Program-made: the position numbers and the translations under genes
DNA from: Syngnathus acus
Lineage: Eukaryota; Chordata; Actinopteri; Syngnathiformes; Syngnathidae
Length of the DNA: 64,000 nucleotides
Reading direction: 5' to 3'
NCBI RefSeq assembly: GCF_901709675.1
Contig: NC_051100.1
Coordinates: 9,830,786-9,894,785 of the forward strand
Part shown: one piece after another, positions 26,601-38,117 of the stretch
Position numbering within the stretch: position 1 is the first letter of the stretch
How the letters are laid out: every line of letters starts with the position of its first letter
Notes under the pieces: generated by a model
Told to the model about the DNA's origin: nothing
What the model saw: only the letters and a program-made list of their open reading frames with translations
The model's database searches: none

Positions 26601-29600
26601 GGACACTTTGCAGGCCTTGGGTTTCAGTTGGCAGCAGAGCTTTGAGAGCGCTTGGCTCTAAAGAAACACTTTGCACTTCTCTGGAGCTGAAGGGCCGCTG
26701 GGTAACCACCGTCTTGGCTTGTCCCTTCAGTCTAATTACGGGTTCATAGATAGTATAGACCCTCGGACTGCTGGGAGCATACACAACTGCCAGGCTCTCC
26801 TGTGATAAAACAGATTCAACTTGGACTTTATTTGACCTATTGAGACAGAATGGTGAGTGGACCGAGCTCAGCTAACCCTCGTCGTTTCTCGGACTGATGT
26901 TGGCTTGTTGGAAAGAAAAAAGCTTGCCAGTTATTCCTCTCCGGCTTCGGCTCTTTTCCGTTTCCAATCACCAAAGGTATTAACCTCAACTTCATTAGCA
27001 ATTACTACAAGGGGAGTGTTTTTGTTCTCAATGAATTAGCTGAGGTTTTACGATATCTTTTTCCATTGAGGAAAAGTGACTCCCTGCGGTGTGTCGGTAA
27101 TGACGAATAATTGTTAAGGCGCAATCCACACAAACCATCAAATTCAACAATAAATGAAAGACAGGTTGCTATGTGTGTTATTCTTCCCAGTTGTGGTTCA
27201 AGACTTACCACTAAGGCTGTTGTGTCCACATCCTTGCTTTTCATCAGAAGTTCTCGTACGCTGTCACACCTGAGTGCTTCCTGAGTGACAAACTTGGAGA
27301 ACGACCCTGTAGGTCTGCCATAGTTGCAGGGCATGATTGAGGTCAGGTCGGGCCCACTGGTGTATAGGAAGAAGGCCTCCTCAGGCCCTACTCTGGCCCC
27401 TGGAAAAGGTGAGAAATAAAATTCCTGAATTTCAGAGACGCAAAAAATCCGACTGTGACTCAACGTGAGGAAGTAGAAGCCCTTTCAGAGAAATGTGACG
27501 TCGTTAGCTATTTTATTTTTGTGCGTGTCACTGTATACAAACAATGAGTTGCAGAGACTCAAATTGTGTCTCAAAGTTAGTGAGGTGAGACAAATGAATA
27601 AAACTAAAGTCCTACCGTTGAAGAGGAGAACAGTTCCCATGCTCCAGTTTAAATGCTGTTTTGTAAGATCCTCAGATGATGGGATACAGTGGCCCAACAT
27701 ACAGAAGGTCTTGTTGCTGTCAGAGGATAAACTGCTTTTTCGGGGTAAGGTGTAGTCCAAGAAAACTTCACATTTCCTGAAACAGAGGGGAGGCTTACGG
27801 TTTGGTTACCAACGATTTCTCATCCGTTTACGTCACCATATTTGTACTTACATGATGCCACAGACCCAGACAACCACACGGCCATGGATGTTCTTCTTGC
27901 CCTCGGGCTGTTGGGTGTAAGTGAGGCCGAGGTGCTGCCATTGGCCGGGCTGGAGGAGCCCCTCGACAGAGTCTGCCTGCGCCAACAGCCCCGCTTTTAT
28001 CTCGTCATTTGGGTCGATACAAACCCTGTGGGAGCAGTGTACTCAAATATAAAACTTTACTAAGCCCGTGCCTCATAGGAACGCCGGCGTATTAGAACAC
28101 TCACCTGAATGTGAGTGAGCCAGTGAAGAAGTCCGCCCACACTTGAAGCATGAGTGCTTTGGAGCCCATGGATAGAATATGAATGAGGCCTTCTTCCGTT
28201 CCTCTTTTTGTAGCCTGAGGTGAGCCATGGTGCGCCTCAGCAGCAGGAGGATTCCTCCTTTCTGGAAAAAGAGAAGAAAAATACTGAAATGTACAGACTG
28301 GGTATCAATGACTTTTATTCAACAATGTGTTTCTCACCCTTGTCGATGTTTGCTGCTCTTTCCTCTTGCTCGGCCACCCTAAGCCACATGGAGGCGCTGA
28401 AGCCACTGGCCATGTGAGGCCAACAGTTCTGCCCCACTAGGGGCAAGTGGAGAGGAGCAGTGTGCCAGGGAGAGGAACGCAGGTGACTCGGTCTGATCTC
28501 GCTGTCTCCCTCCCAACGACCAGGAGATAGTTTGCCCTTCCAGAGGAGAGCGACACTTTTCCCTCCAGCAGCGCCATTTGGTCTGGAGCTAGGTGACACT
28601 CCTCCAGGTGTTGAGGCCCCAAGGATTATTGGAAAGTCCAGCAGGTGAAGAGGCTCTATGTTCACATTGGCTTCAACAATTTGTAAGATGCCTTGGAGTA
28701 AAATCTCCTGGGAAGACACATAATAAGAAACGTTAGCGTCCATTTCTTTGACTTTGAGTACTGTATGTCATTTTCAGGTAAAACAAAGAGTAAGCTAAAA
28801 TAAACGTGTAAATGCAAATGAACTAAGATGAAATGTTTGGACCTCAAGAGCTTTTAACCACACGTTTTTTTGTGACCACTGTAGCTTTGCAGCTCACGTA
28901 GCATGTTACTGCATTCCAATCTTCCTTTTTGGAAACGTGTTTCGGGGAGACTACAAGTGACATCTCCTGCCTGATAGCACAAAACTGTGGTGGCAATTTG
29001 TGACAGCACATCTGTTCTACACACATGGGTGTTAATTGTTTGAGCAACAGGGGGAGCAAAATGCATTGATGTATTTCAAGAACCAAGACATGAATACAGG
29101 AGAAAGTGTCACTAAAAAGCACGTGGTGGTGCCATAATAAATACATGCCCACAAGCTATCCAACCACATGCAGACCTGTACATGTGATGGATGGGTTTAC
29201 TACTTACAGTAGGTGGGGTCTTGTCCAGGAAAAGACGAATCAATAGAGCCAGTTCCTCTGCTGTGATTCGCTGGCTCACCATGGCAACAAGCACCTCCAC
29301 TATAACAGTCTGGCAGTCTGAATGTAAACCAATTAGCAAGATTACACACATTGAGTATTTCAATCAAGGTAAGCACATCACAATACTTCTAAAGGTCATA
29401 ATTCCATAGACCAAAATGTGGATATCTGTCCCAAATTATCCGGGAAATCCACACATTTTTGCATGAATAAAATTGTGATTAAAAAAAAATGCAAAACAAA
29501 CCTTTAAGTGAATGGTCCGCGTGGCTAAGGATGTTATGAAAGCCAGACAGGATGGTTTTGACGCCTCCCTGTGAGCATCAAATCAAGTCGTCAGTCATAC

Positions 29601-32600
29601 TTGAGAGTCCAGTGAGTGAAGAAAAATTAAGAAACTTGCAGAAGAAGAAGTTAGTCCGACCTGGTCATAGAGTAGAGCGGCATTGCGGTGGTTGGCGCGA
29701 ACTGCGCCGAGCAGGCTGTGAAACACATGACTCACGACATCCAAGTCTGGAGAGCCGGTGGCCAGTAGTTGCAACTGGATTGTACAGATCTCTGGGAAAA
29801 GCAGCAGGCCACGCCCTGGACCGTCTGCCACTGTCGCAAATTCACGTTGCGCAGACTCCACCTTCAACTCTGAGGGAGCAGCCAATGAGATACGACATTA
29901 AATCAGAGAAACACCGTCACGGACACATCTTAAACCTTCTCCTGACTGACGCCGCACTTGAACAAGGCCAGCTGGACGCTTAAACAGCTTCACCATCCAG
30001 AGGCATTGCCTGCTACATCTCCAAGCAGCTGTCTTGGTGGCGGCTGATAAAATGCAGAAGGAGAGTCTGCTTTTGCTTTCTTGAGAGCAGCCCAGCAGAC
30101 GCTCACGCGCCTTGTCAAACCGCCTTTTTTTTTTTTTTATGAGTGTTGTAAATCCCCTGAAGTTCACACTGCTCAATTGTCCTCCACACTTGCACAAACA
30201 AATCGGCATCTGGTTCAATCTTGATCTTCGATTAAAATACAAATTTAGCCTGTTTGTTGAAAACATGAAATGTTACACACAGTTTAAATGCAGGCCTAAA
30301 TGAAATGCTAACTGCCCAATGAATGTCATCATAAATTTGGGGAAAGTTCTTCATTTTGCGTGAAAAAATAAAAATAAAAATCATTTGTAGGTTATTCTAA
30401 CAAAAAAGAAAACAACATTTGAAAGCTTCATTCTTATTATTCGACAGCGACAGTGTGGGCTTTGCAACTTTCTGCCAAAACTTCTGCAGAGCACAAACAA
30501 GGGAGTAGTCCCGTTTGAAGGAAATGACCACTATACTGCACATTACAATACACAGGGTCAGACAACATGTCAGACAACCTTTATAGGACAAATAAATAGC
30601 CTCTAAGTTAACTTCCTCATTGTAATATAGTATTTCACATTTGGACTAATTTCTCATGATTGTGTCAACAGAGGACGACTAAAACGAGAGCAATTAAGAA
30701 GGAATTTTTAATCCAATCAGTTTTGAACGAGGCCAGTATTTTGGATTTAAGGTTGAGAATGTTTTCCAGGAAGTAGATGTTTAATGGAGATTTAACAAAT
30801 CACAAGATCCAGCTCATGCGGTGCAATGAACTAAGTAGCCTGCAGTTTTAAAACTCCAAACAATGACTGTATTCTGAGGAGGTGAAAGAGAGAATGTGTC
30901 TAATCAGGCTGTCTGAAACCGACAAGAACAAAGCAGAAATATATATGTGCATGAAAAAAGTGCAAATGACGTGTTTTGCAATGTCATGCAAGTACTCAGA
31001 ATTTGGTATTGCCAAATATCATAGCAGGGGAAGATACTGAAAAGGAAGTTTGAATAGCTTAAGCATCATAGTTAAAAAGGCATAGAATTTTTTTTTTGTC
31101 ATTATTGGGGAAAGTACAGTTTACTGGAAGGAGGAGGAGGCTCCACATTTTTTGTTTCCCAAGGTTAAAAATAAACAAGTTTAAAGGTTGAGAAATATAC
31201 ACAACGTCTCAATCTATCAAGACTACCTCTGTTGACGTTTATTACAGACAAAAAATAAATAGGAGAGGAATGTAAATATAGAGGATTTATAGATTGAGAC
31301 TTAAATGACTCCCTGTGACTGAGGTGAGTGTTTTGAATTTATAAAAAAAACAAAAAAAAAAAAACATTAGCAGTGATATTTGACCATCTCAGCTGTAGAT
31401 TCTGACAATGATATGTTACAGATTCTCAAGGATGAGTGAATTGCAGTGTGGTCCTACCCTCTTCCTGGTTGTCCATGTCATCAAGGTTGCTTTCGCTGTC
31501 GGCGTCGTAGCCCTCTTCCTCCTCCTCTTCCCCAGGGGGCTTGACGCTGCAGCTCGCAACGCCGTCCACCTCCTCTGATAGATCGCCCGTCGGAGCTGCC
31601 CCCTCTACCAGCACTTGGAACTTCTGATAGAAAGACGGTGAGAGGAAAAAGAGGAAGCAAGACAAAGAGAGAGAAAAAAAAAAACATCAAATCATATATT
31701 TTAATCTCAATAAGAGCAAATGTGAACAAAATGCCAACCATTTAAAATTGTTTAATGGATGTGTAAAAACTGAAGTACAAATAAGATGAATTATTATTAG
31801 CTGACTTGTACAGCAAGCCACCTAGTTCCTGTTTTGCATAGCTCGTCATCAAAAGGACATGAAGGGGTGCACACAAGTAAACAAGTCTTAAGTGTCAACT
31901 GATTCACCGTGGAGGCGGACAGTAAAGAACAATTCCGTTCCTGTACAAAAAAAATAGGCCAAGACACTGTGTGGATCCATGTGACATCATTTGACTGTGA
32001 CGAGCTTCACAGAACAAATTCAGCTGGATCATTGGGACGCTCTGCATGACTCACTGAAAGAGCACCACGTGCTTCAGAATTTCGTAAAATCTATTTTATG
32101 AAAGCATGAGCCATCCTGTGTTGGAACAAGCATTTTTGTTGAGGAGAAACAAAACTTGATCAATGGAAAAATGAAGTCATGCGATTATCTTGTATTGTTA
32201 TTTTCTCTAGTGTTCTGATTTCGCTACTATATAAAACTACATGAGTTGATAGGATAAAAAAATGCATAATGTCACTTACAGCATCTCCAAAGGCAGGACT
32301 CACCCTGTCTGGTTTCTCCTCAGGGGGATCGGGAGTGGATGACACGTCGGCCAAAGCTACTCTCAGCAGAGAATCAAAGAGTGGCACGGCGAGGTCAGAG
32401 TTGACCACCCCCGAGCAAGAAAGCTGCTCTTTGACTTCTAACAAGGTATCTCCCACTGACTTGGGCTACAGAGAAGACATAATACCATACGTGAGACACT
32501 CACTATGACCAGAATATTTGTATTTTGTGTTTGATAGCTGAAGATGTATACCTGAGAAGAAAGCTCCAAGTCCGTCCTGGCACTGTTTAGACAAATCGCC

Positions 32601-35600
32601 AATAAGGCCTCAAGAAGGCGAATACTTTCTAACTGCCACTCTTCCTCCAGCCTCTTGGCTGGATCTTTGCTTTTCCCCTCAGCTGGAGTACTCTTAATTG
32701 AACCTTGACCTTGCTCATCTACTCTAACTGTGGAGTCTGGGCTCCGTTTGACTTTGAGCTCCTTTTTCTTTGCTTTGCCATCCTTGGATTTACAGGAAAG
32801 CTTCTGAATAACCATGCTCATGAGGCGCAAACAAACATCCAAGCCTCCAAGTCTGAAGAATTGCCTCTGGAACAAAGGATTGGCCTGGTAGACACATCGA
32901 CACACTGACCAAATGTCAGCTGCCCGTCGGATCTGTTCTTTGGACGGTAGGGTCACACTGTCGGGGGACAGGTATACCAAGCGCCCACCAAGAGGCTCAC
33001 TCGCTGTACTGTCATAGCCCGAAGTATCTTCCGAATCATTAGCCGAGTCCCGGTCAGAGTCGGCGTCTTTGCTAACACACAGAAACGCAACACAGAGGAA
33101 GAGGTTAATGACATGGAGGTGCGTCTCTGCTTGGCAACGACCTGCTCCACGGCCCTGCCCGCTACGACTTTTGTGGCGTGGGTATGCCTCCTTTAGCACT
33201 TCATAGAACTTGCTGAGGCTCTGAGGACCCTCTCCAGATCCCCTAGAGCCCGGATCCTCAGCCAGATTTGAGATTGTCGGCTTCTTTTCCGCAACAGCTA
33301 TCTCCAACTCCTGGAGCGCGCTGTCAGCTTGCTGGTGTCCGAAGCTGGTTATCAGAATCTCAAATACTTTCAAAGCTAAAGAGCACGTCTGGTCAAGGTA
33401 CACTAGTTCTGTCATCTGGTTGAGGCCATTGCAGCTGATGAAAAGATCTCGGATGACCCTGTGATGGAAATATTTGTCAGTATTAATTCATCAATCCATC
33501 AATCAATCAATCAAGGTGTGGCAGTGCTTCAGTTCCTAGAGTGCAAAACCTTTTTATCTAAACAAATAGTCATCCCGATGGAATGTTTCCTTTTTCCTTT
33601 TTAATGTTTACTAATGTTTTTCAAGATCATGTCACATGTAGCATCTCCTGCAGCTCTATTAAAAAAATAATTGTTGCGTTAAGTGTGAGACATGGTTGAA
33701 AATTATTACTGGATAAACACTACTGTTTTCTTGTAATTTGTCTGGGTTTTGAATTATAACGCATGCCAAAGACAAAATCAGTATAACCAGGCAGTGATGA
33801 ATGAAAAATTCTGTTTCATGGTTAATTAAACAAAAAATGTGTTCACCCATCAGTAAGGTTTCCAGCTACATTGGTTCGAGACAAAATGCATTTTTAAACG
33901 GTTTCCTTTCTAAAGTTACTTTTGAGTTACCATATTCTTTTATGAACATACACTGTACCAATACAGAACTCTTATCGAAAACATCCAAACAAAGTCAAAC
34001 TGTCGAGTGTATGTTATGCAGCTTTAGGAAACTGCAGCCTTTTCCAGATCTCCAACGCTGTACCCTTGTCACAAAACCTAACAATAGTATCCCAGGTCAC
34101 TTGTTATCCACAAAGCCTTGCTAAATTATTGATTAGCATCAATTAGCAATGACAAGGTTGGACTGATCTAATGACAATGGGATGGATTTAATAATCAGGC
34201 AATAATGAAAAAATATATATATATTTTTTTATATTTATATGTTATATAATCAATACCAGGCATCCTTTTTATCCTTAAAACTGATCATTAACAGATATTT
34301 CAGATAATCATCTTCCCACTATTACTCAAAGCACCTAACGCCTTCAAGTAGTATTGAAGAGAATAATATGAACAAATCGGATAACTTACCTGAATTTGAG
34401 AAGGGCGGGTAATGCTTGCAGATATACGAGTAGAATCTCGATGGGCAGGCACTGCGTGTGATAGCCGCAGACTTTGGTACAAACTGTAGATACTCCAAGC
34501 TGCTGGGCATGGTGGGCTAGCTCGACCCCTCGCTGTAGAACAGGGTTGAAGATATGTGTGTAGAGCTGCCACTGCACGACAGCATTGCCACGCAGTGTCA
34601 AGTGGCACACGTGACCAGCGACATGCTGGCTCAGGTGCCAGTCGTCTCCAAACACGAGCTCTTGGTAAGCCTCAAGGGCATCCCACTTCCATAGCATGTC
34701 CTCTGCACTGCCTCCACTTGGCAGAATCCCCTGGGAGCGGTAGCATAGGCTGGTAGAAATAGCTGAAAGTTCCCCATGTTGTAGCGTCTCCTCCAGGCCT
34801 GGCAACTGACTGTGGTCCAAAGTGCAAATGTTACATGAAGCAAGCTTCGCTCTCTCCGAGGGCTGTCCTCCGCCAAGCTGGTCTAGTACTAGTCTGCCGA
34901 GAACACTGAGAACATGAGACTGATAACTACGAAGACCTGGCGCTTGGAAGGCGTCCAGGAGTGGCCGTATCACGGAACGAGGGTCCATGCAACAGCAGAT
35001 TCCAACAGCCTGCACCCCGGCCAGTACTTGCAATATGGCCGGTCCACTGGACGACAAGCGTTGCAGGAGCCGCAGACATTGGTTAGCACAGGCGGCCAGG
35101 CAGCAGCAGCGTTCGGGGTAACGCACTGCATCGCCCCCCATTCCTTCCTTCCCTTCGCCGTCCTCCTCAAAGGGGTTCCGCCTGGCAGCCAACTTAAAAG
35201 CGGAGACAGGCAAACCCGACAGATCTCTGTGATGATGAAGGAAGTGGGAATATTCACAACGCCGGTGACGACGTCGAGCGCACACAGACTGATGTAGCTG
35301 CTCTGACTTTGCTTTCTTCACTGCACTTACAATCTTGAAGACCCCGGCAATTAAACCTCGTAGCCTATCTGAAGCCTCGCCTCCTACTTCTGAATCCCTC
35401 GCCATCCCGAGTTCCTCGAGACGCAGTACTGTCGTCTCAAAAAGCTCCAGACCACGGTGCTGGACAAATTCATGAATGAGGTCTAGTGCTTGACTAAAGA
35501 AGAAAGGGTTGGGTGTTGAGGCCTGCAGGCAACCCAGAAGGACTTGCAATACACCTTCGAGAAGCTCAGGCAGGAGTAGTGCCCTGTGGCGATAGCGGGA

Positions 35601-38110
35601 AAAAGAAAAATCTTCTTGGACTTCCTGTAGGGTCTTTTTTGGTCGAGGAGCAAAGGGATTGGTCTGTCTGTCGAGGCAGCTTTGGATTTTTAGAGTGGCC
35701 CGTAGCAGGTCGGTCAGGCTGCGTCTCAGGCTATCTGGAAGGGTTTCACTTTGACTGACATCAACTGACATCAGGTGCAAAATGGTGCGCAGAAGCATTC
35801 TCTGCACCAGTGCAATTGGCTCTTCTGTCCAGCCCCCAGCAAGCTCATCGGCCCCAGTTCCACCACCTCCTGGACCGCAACAATCTCCAAACTCGGTTAG
35901 GATCTCGGTCAGAGTTGGAACAACACTGACTGCCAAGCCAGGATTGTGATTGATGCTCATATCAAATTTACACACTTTCTCCAGTAATGAAAGTAACACG
36001 TAGCAGAGGTCAAAGGGTGAGTTCTCCATGCGATTAAATATTGACATTGCAGCTGGGTCTGTCAGAGTTTCGGTGTCCATTGCGTGAGACCCAGAGACCC
36101 TGGGATGAAGGTATGGCGCGCTCATGGTTTCCGTGGTGGTGGTCGCTGAGTCCGTTAACTGTGTGGCTTCCAAACGATGATGTAGATGATGTACACGGAT
36201 GGTAGAGCCATGCGACCTTCTGCTCCTTGTGCCACTTGGGCCCGCCTTGTCTTCAGCATTGGCTTCTGAATCTGAGGTAGAAACTTGGGAGCGCCGAGCA
36301 TCCTTTACAGAGTATTTCTGGGCTGTCCTACGTGACCTCCTTGATTTCCAGGTGCCACTGCTGACACGCGGCCTCTTTCCAGTTTCCTGTTCATCTGTCC
36401 CAGGCTTCTGTCCTGCTCTAAGAGGCACGGCCTTTACCTCCCGGCTGAGGAACACCTCTAATAGCGACGGCAGGGTGAAATCTGTCGACATAGAGAAATG
36501 TCGCTTGTGAGCTTTTGGAAATACAGAACAAAAACACGCTTTAGAGAGAAAAATTACACGGCTACGCAACTCACAGAACGTTTAGCTTCAGGATTCTAGA
36601 CTCCTTATCATGGTGGCACATGTGCATGGGGGTTAATTGTCAGAAACCATTACCCACTTGTTAAAACACATTCAGTGAGTAAGAAAATAATTAAAGTAAA
36701 AAATGTCTAGCGTCTATGCCACAGACGATCATCAGTCCAGTACTAAATACCAGTGTCATCCAAAGGTCAGAGGCTCCTGTAGGCACTCCGATAATTCATG
36801 GCTTTCACTTTAGTCATCATTTACAGCATTTGAAACCACTGGTCGAAAAGGGAAAACGAAAACAAGTTTTGAAAATAATCTGGGGTAAATAAACAAAAAC
36901 TAGTCGTGCTTAATTGTATGTTAGGCGACTTGACCAAGTTAAGAGTTCAAAGGGCGCATACGCTTAGCAAAGTATGACAATAAACAAAAAGCTCTGTGAA
37001 TAAACACGGTAATTATGACATGAAATAAAGTGTGCTGTACAATTTGGTTGGACACAACAAAGAGCTGTTACGCAGTTAGTCATCTTATTAGTAATTGCGA
37101 CATAAACATTTAATATTGATGATGTACAAACCTGGTGCTTTTTCTTCCTGTACGGGAATCTTCCACACCAGTGGGAGTAGAGACAGCAACAAGGTGAGCA
37201 GCTCCTCTCTGCAAGTCAGCTCCTGAGTGAGCGACAAAACACACGGGGGTTACCTCGAAAGCCTCCCTTCTCACCTTTTGGTCACACTCTGATGTCACAT
37301 TAAGACACGCCCATCGAGACAAACTGAGCGCAACACACGTACCCTCTTGCTTCTCGTTACCAAGTCAAAATTAACATGAGCAGTGAAATTAACCGGTTTA
37401 TGATTACTTTTTTGAGACCACCTTACGATGTTTGGCTAGATTAATCTGTAAATCTTCAGTGGGGAAACAATGTAGCGTCTACATGGCTGTCTTGCTTCCG
37501 AGACCCAGGCGACAGACAGCATTCCTCACTGCAGCGAGAACCAACTTCTTCATGTGCTAATTAAAAACAATCAACCAACTTCGTCAAGTGTCTGTAAACA
37601 GTGATCAGCTCCCAGATTAAAACGCACAATAATCATTTTGGCAGTGGGTAAATATCAGTTCTAAAAAGATGAGATTAGGCAGAGATAACGTAGATGTCCA
37701 ACATAACATCCATCCGTTTTGTTTATACTATTTATTCTCATTTGGGATTACCATGTTCTGACAAATAGAAGTAAAATGGCCAGTCTATGTCCGTTTCGTA
37801 AATGAAGTTCAGTTCAGACGGGAGGAAGGTCAGGGAAAGCGAGAATGTGACAGGGAGAACCTTGAAAACTCATTGCTGATATGCATTACAATTTATATAT
37901 GGCACTGAAAATTCTCACCTGGTCAATGATGGAATCCAGGGTGCTAAGCAACAAAAATCCTCTTCCTCTGACGAGGTACTCCCCCAGTGCAACCATATGA
38001 CTTTCCTCCTCATCCTCCTCCCGTGCCTCTGCTCTCTGTGCCACCGCACTGCATAGCTGGTGTACATCAGTCAGGAACTCCCTTGCCAGCGTATTACTGG
38101 CCCCACTCAT
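12476..38110 (-). CDS. lyst: lyst, lysosomal trafficking regulator (complete, 52 coding exons)
   Basis: LYST is a giant cytosolic BEACH-family protein that controls size and fission/fusion of lysosomes and lysosome-related organelles; its loss causes Chediak-Higashi syndrome in humans. I traced 52 coding exons, listed in the block entries. All junction phases agree and sum to 11445 bases, or 3814 codons plus stop; human LYST is 3801. The ATG at 38110 opens [20 protein letters not shown] (human [20 protein letters not shown]), and the protein ends [11 protein letters not shown] exactly as in human. Order: ARM/HEAT-like N-terminal half, ConA-like domain (~1420-1640), PH-like domain (~3030-3119), BEACH (~3150-3470), WD40 repeats (~3560-3814). 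An alternative form skipping exon 27 would have 3760 residues. A 5'UTR exon lies at about 39314-39420. Confidence 0.97.
14835..17503 (-). CDS. lyst: lyst exons 39-44, BEACH domain (residues ~3120-3472)
   Basis: Exon 39: 17259-17503; 40: 16188-16254; 41: 15949-16105; 42: 15428-15568; 43: 15136-15353; 44: 14835-15065. The BEACH fold is recognised by [20 protein letters not shown] / [66 protein letters not shown] and [17 protein letters not shown], ending in [15 protein letters not shown]. It is the best conserved block of the protein and contains no disrupted residues that I can see. The intron at 16255-17258 is the longest here and holds only AT-rich sequence. Confidence 0.97.
18102..19172 (-). 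CDS. lyst: lyst exons 34-38, PH-like region (residues ~2953-3119)
   Basis: Exon 34: 19039-19172; 35: 18841-18937; 36: 18629-18690; 37: 18443-18498; 38: 18102-18254. They encode [80 protein letters not shown] and [20 protein letters not shown], then [19 protein letters not shown]. This is the PH-like module that packs against BEACH. Phases run 2/1, 1/2, 2/1, 1/0, 0/0, all consistent. Exons 36 and 37 are very short (62 and 56 bases). Confidence 0.95.
19335..21526 (-). CDS. lyst: lyst exons 28-33 (residues ~2598-2952)
   Basis: Exon 28: 21335-21526; 29: 20884-21101; 30: 20592-20801; 31: 19785-19961; 32: 19600-19676; 33: 19335-19523. Segments: [97 protein letters not shown] and [12 protein letters not shown], all as in human. 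Exon 31 ends with a GC rather than GT donor (AAAGAG|GCAAGC, donor at 19784-19783). This is the only junction that gives the conserved [11 protein letters not shown] join to exon 32. Confidence 0.95.
19757..19774. repeat. (CTG)6 / (CAG)6 next to a GC splice donor
   Basis: Six uninterrupted CTG units on plus (CAG on the lyst strand), starting 10 bases inside the lyst intron that begins with GC. Confidence 0.9.
21905..22066 (-). CDS. lyst: lyst exon 27, putative cassette exon (54 codons)
   Basis: A 162-base open exon, phase 1 on both sides, between RKSIAG and [12 protein letters not shown]. In human LYST these two segments are adjacent. The peptide is Pro/Ser/Tyr-rich with [18 protein letters not shown] and [11 protein letters not shown]. 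The acceptor follows a pyrimidine tract (CTCTCCTCATCCCAATTTGAAG|GT) and the donor is GCAG|GTAGCT, which is weak. Skipping it leaves the frame intact, so it may be alternative. I include it in the 3814-codon count. Confidence 0.7.
22228..24455 (-). CDS. lyst: lyst exons 21-26 (residues 2037-2543)
   Basis: Exon 21: 23831-24455 (625 bases); 22: 23547-23721; 23: 23291-23460; 24: 22982-23212; 25: 22725-22891; 26: 22228-22380. Exon 21 is the variable Ser/Pro/Glu-rich part: it keeps [33 protein letters not shown] and [14 protein letters not shown] but is otherwise diverged and shorter than human. Exons 22-26 return to helical repeats ([55 protein letters not shown]) and end at the [13 protein letters not shown] boundary. 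Confidence 0.95.
25058..26799 (-). CDS. lyst: lyst exons 15-20 (residues 1692-2036)
   Basis: Exon 15: 26554-26799; 16: 26092-26265; 17: 25769-25918; 18: 25545-25682; 19: 25265-25463; 20: 25058-25186. Key segments: [103 protein letters not shown] and [15 protein letters not shown]. All agree with human LYST in order and spacing, with alpha-helical ARM-like character. Confidence 0.95.
27209..29869 (-). CDS. lyst: lyst exons 7-14 with ConA-like domain (residues ~1212-1691)
   Basis: Exon 7: 29661-29869; 8: 29502-29568; 9: 29208-29317; 10: 28338-28707; 11: 28105-28261; 12: 27852-28025; 13: 27616-27776; 14: 27209-27399. The block reads through [27 protein letters not shown], then the concanavalin/lectin-like domain found in BEACH proteins: [55 protein letters not shown] and [16 protein letters not shown]. 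It ends with [17 protein letters not shown]. Each motif has a close human counterpart. The 1.6-kb gap between exons 6 and 7 holds no coding DNA I can support. Confidence 0.95.
31458..33458 (-). CDS. lyst: lyst exons 4-6 (residues 793-1211)
   Basis: Exon 4: 32552-33458 (907 bases). Exon 5: 32280-32465. Exon 6: 31458-31623. Exon 4 holds [40 protein letters not shown], the conserved acidic [16 protein letters not shown] segment and [18 protein letters not shown]. Exon 6 holds the acidic [12 protein letters not shown] segment. All phases match (2/0, 0/0, 0/1). The human protein has a longer, variable insert after exon 4's helix region; the fish version is shorter and lysine-rich there. Confidence 0.95.
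33489..33515. repeat. (AATC)n microsatellite
   Basis: Short tandem ATCA/AATC units in lyst intron 3; visible directly. Confidence 0.8.
34390..36481 (-). CDS. lyst: lyst exon 3, giant exon (residues 95-792)
   Basis: A single 2092-base exon, phase 1 in and phase 2 out. It carries most of the N-terminal ARM/HEAT-like region. Landmarks shared with human are the basic KYSVKDAR / STSDSEAN segment, [58 protein letters not shown], the [20 protein letters not shown] motif, YPERCCCLA and [13 protein letters not shown]. Compared with human it has short lineage-specific Ser/Thr/Pro-rich stretches near its start. The flanking intron toward exon 4 (33459-34389) contains only AT-rich DNA and a short (AATC)n tract. 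Confidence 0.97.
37132..38110 (-). CDS. lyst: lyst exons 1-2 (residues 1-94)
   Basis: Exon 1 is 37919-38110 (64 codons, phase 0 out), preceded by acceptor TTAG| and 7 UTR bases (exon starts at 38117). Exon 2 is 37132-37222 (91 bases, phase 1 out). They encode the conserved start, with an acidic EAREEDEEE stretch and [13 protein letters not shown], then [20 protein letters not shown]. All of this tracks human LYST closely. The exon 2 donor is CCAG|GTTTGT. Confidence 0.95.
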
Positions 38111-38117
38111 GTCTGAG

